Origin: Lachnospiraceae bacterium
GTDB lineage: Bacteria; Bacillota_A; Clostridia; Lachnospirales; Lachnospiraceae
Assembly (NCBI GenBank): GCA_009911175.1
Contig: QXWX01000077.1
Span: forward strand, 1-32,160
Length of the DNA: 32,160 nt
Direction of reading: 5' to 3'
Shown here: piece by piece, positions 31,072 to 32,160 of the stretch
How the letters are laid out: each line of letters opens with the position of its first letter
Position numbering within the stretch: position 1 is the stretch's first letter
The notes under the pieces: generated by a model
The model's database searches: none
Seen by the model: the letters and a program-made list of their open reading frames with translations, nothing else
What the model was told of the DNA's origin: nothing
Made by a program: the position numbers and the translations under genes

Positions 31072-31737
31072 ATGCTTAACCCTTGGGAAGAAATTTTATT
31101 AGATGATTATGAAAATCATATGCAGTTAGATACTGTTATGCAGCTGCAGGCGATGAATAAAATGATGAAAGGCCAGCTTGGGGCTTATTCAGTTTCCAGT
31201 GTGATGATATTAGGCATTGCCGGAGGAAACGGTCTTGAGCATATACGAAAAAATAAATATAGAAGAGTATATGGAATAGATATAAATTCTTCCTATTTAA
31301 GAGAGGCCGCCCGCAGATACCCCGATTTAGCAGGGATTTTAAAATGTCTATGTTTTGATTTGACGAGAGACGCAGACAAGCTGCCAGAAGCAGATTTGCT
31401 TATTGCAAATCTGCTGATAGAGTATATTGGATACGAATGCTTTCAGGAAGCGATTTTGCATGTAAATCCAAATTATGTTTCTTGTATCATTCAAATTAAT
31501 ATGAACAATAACTGGGTTTCTGATTCACCTTATCTCCATACCTTTGATGGGTTGGAGAAAGTATATGCTCAGATAGAGGAACGGCCATTGGAGATTTTGA
31601 TGAACAAAACAGGATACAACAAAATCAAGACATTGAAGCATCTGCTTCCTGATGGGAAGAAACTTGTGCAGATGGATTTTGAAAGAGGGAGGGGATTTGA
31701 TGAAACGGTCCACAGTCGTAGCGGAATTTCCTTGTGA
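31072..31737 (+). CDS. Class I SAM-dependent methyltransferase
   Basis: 221 residues from ATG 31072, with CAGGAG 8 bases upstream. Motif I is VMILGIAGGNGLEHI, where the GxGxG loop reads GIAGGNG; motif II is VYGIDINSSYL; motif IV is EADLLIANLLIEYIG. The N-terminal NPWEEILLDDYENHM segment is found in a group of small Firmicutes methyltransferases of unknown target. Its 3' end overlaps the SRPBCC gene by 38 bases, an unusually long overlap. Substrate unknown. Confidence 0.85.
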   Translation: MLNPWEEILLDDYENHMQLDTVMQLQAMNKMMKGQLGAYSVSSVMILGIAGGNGLEHIRKNKYRRVYGIDINSSYLREAARRYPDLAGILKCLCFDLTRDADKLPEADLLIANLLIEYIGYECFQEAILHVNPNYVSCIIQINMNNNWVSDSPYLHTFDGLEKVYAQIEERPLEILMNKTGYNKIKTLKHLLPDGKKLVQMDFERGRGFDETVHSRSGISL

Positions 31738-32110
31738 CTGCAAGACGGTCTGGGATATTGTTACGGATAATAAAAATTATAGATGGCGTAGCCATTTGTC
31801 TAGAATTGAAGTGATTAATGAAACGTGCTTTGATGAATATACAAAGGAAGGATTTGTGACCCGTTTCCGTATCACAGAGAAAGAGCCTTATCGAATATAT
31901 CGATTTGCTATGGAGAATAAGAACATGTGCGGAAACTGGATCGGTCTGTTCGAGAAACGGGACGGTGGGACACAGATTACTTTTACAGAAGAAGTTCAGG
32001 TAAAAAATCCCATTATGAACCTGTTTGTAAAGGGCTACCTAAAAAAGCAACAGGCAAAATATATTGCAGATTTAAAAGAGGCTATTAGGCCACTTATAAA
32101 TATTTTTTGA
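31700..32110 (+). CDS. SRPBCC/START-like lipid-binding domain protein
   Basis: 136 residues; ATG 31700 has GGGAGGGG upstream and lies inside the preceding methyltransferase gene. The pattern is the SRPBCC fold: an N-terminal strand and helix (KRSTVVAEFPCDCKTVWDIVTD), then WRSHLSRIEVI, central strands with RFRITEKEPYRIYRFAMEN, WIGLFEKRDGGTQITFTEEV, and a long C-terminal helix (FVKGYLKKQQAKYIADL). The fold binds hydrophobic ligands; role unknown. Last gene of the run, ending 50 bases before the edge. Confidence 0.85.
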   Translation: MKRSTVVAEFPCDCKTVWDIVTDNKNYRWRSHLSRIEVINETCFDEYTKEGFVTRFRITEKEPYRIYRFAMENKNMCGNWIGLFEKRDGGTQITFTEEVQVKNPIMNLFVKGYLKKQQAKYIADLKEAIRPLINIF

Positions 32111-32130
32111 CGCAAAATGGCAAAATTTCT

Positions 32131-32151
32131 GCATAAGAAAAACACTTATGC
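32131..32151. repeat. Short inverted repeat after the SRPBCC gene
   Basis: GCATAAG (32131-32137) and CTTATGC (32145-32151) around AAAAACA. A weak terminator stem or the edge of another element; the window ends too soon to tell. Confidence 0.3.
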
Positions 32152-32160
32152 CAATGCTGG

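Noticed and set aside
1..32160. CRISPR arrays, tRNA or rRNA genes, complete insertion sequences
   Set aside because: No regularly spaced repeats, tRNA-like cloverleaf, rRNA stretch or intact transposase was found; mobile history is visible only as junctions and relics.

Overview
The window looks like an accessory-rich stretch of a Clostridia chromosome, most likely a gut Lachnospiraceae. This is inferred from moderate GC, strong AGGAGG ribosome sites, the family mix (BlaR1/BlaI, PadR with a DUF1700 protein, a Crp regulator beside a ferredoxin, AbiE and Abi_2 relics) and the lack of Gram-negative features. No rRNA, tRNA or CRISPR array was seen.

Layout. 1-5.4 kb: a response regulator with a foreign C-terminus running off the left edge (minus), a DUF218/YdcF-type membrane protein, and a MacB/FtsX-type ABC transporter with a structured leader. 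5.7-6.4 kb: a RelB/RelE-type toxin-antitoxin pair with a palindromic operator over its promoter. 6.4-7.9 kb: divergent Crp/Fnr regulator and iron-sulfur protein. 8.0-10.9 kb: a cat plus methyltransferase operon, a frameshifted Abi_2 relic and a LysR regulator; a 74-bp promoter segment is duplicated around the relic. 11-14.9 kb: three paralogous exported proteins. 15-17.9 kb: TetR regulator and ilvBN. 18-20.4 kb: blaR1-blaI (minus). 20.6-21.7 kb: abiEi-abiEii, broken by a frameshift and two stop codons. 21.8-24.4 kb: two more paralogues. 24.5-27.3 kb: an AT-rich AlbA_2-domain gene, a PadR/DUF1700 pair and decayed sequence. 27.3-32.1 kb: seven same-strand genes (GNAT, adenosine deaminase-like, nucleotidyltransferase, NTF2-like, unknown, methyltransferase, SRPBCC), several with overlapping ends.

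Main result. A complete BlaR1-BlaI beta-lactam-sensing pair has no beta-lactamase in the window. A shared 20-bp operator (consensus AATCYTACRNRYGTARTAYT, core TACAnnTGTA) lies downstream of the -10 of the blaI promoter and directly on -35/-10 promoters of the exported-protein family: twice in tandem before the three-gene cluster and once before the last gene of the second cluster. The simplest reading is a cell-wall-stress regulon whose output is a family of uncharacterised surface lipoproteins and membrane-anchored proteins, not a beta-lactamase. A second link readable from DNA is a TetR operator shared by the tetR promoter and the ilvBN promoter.
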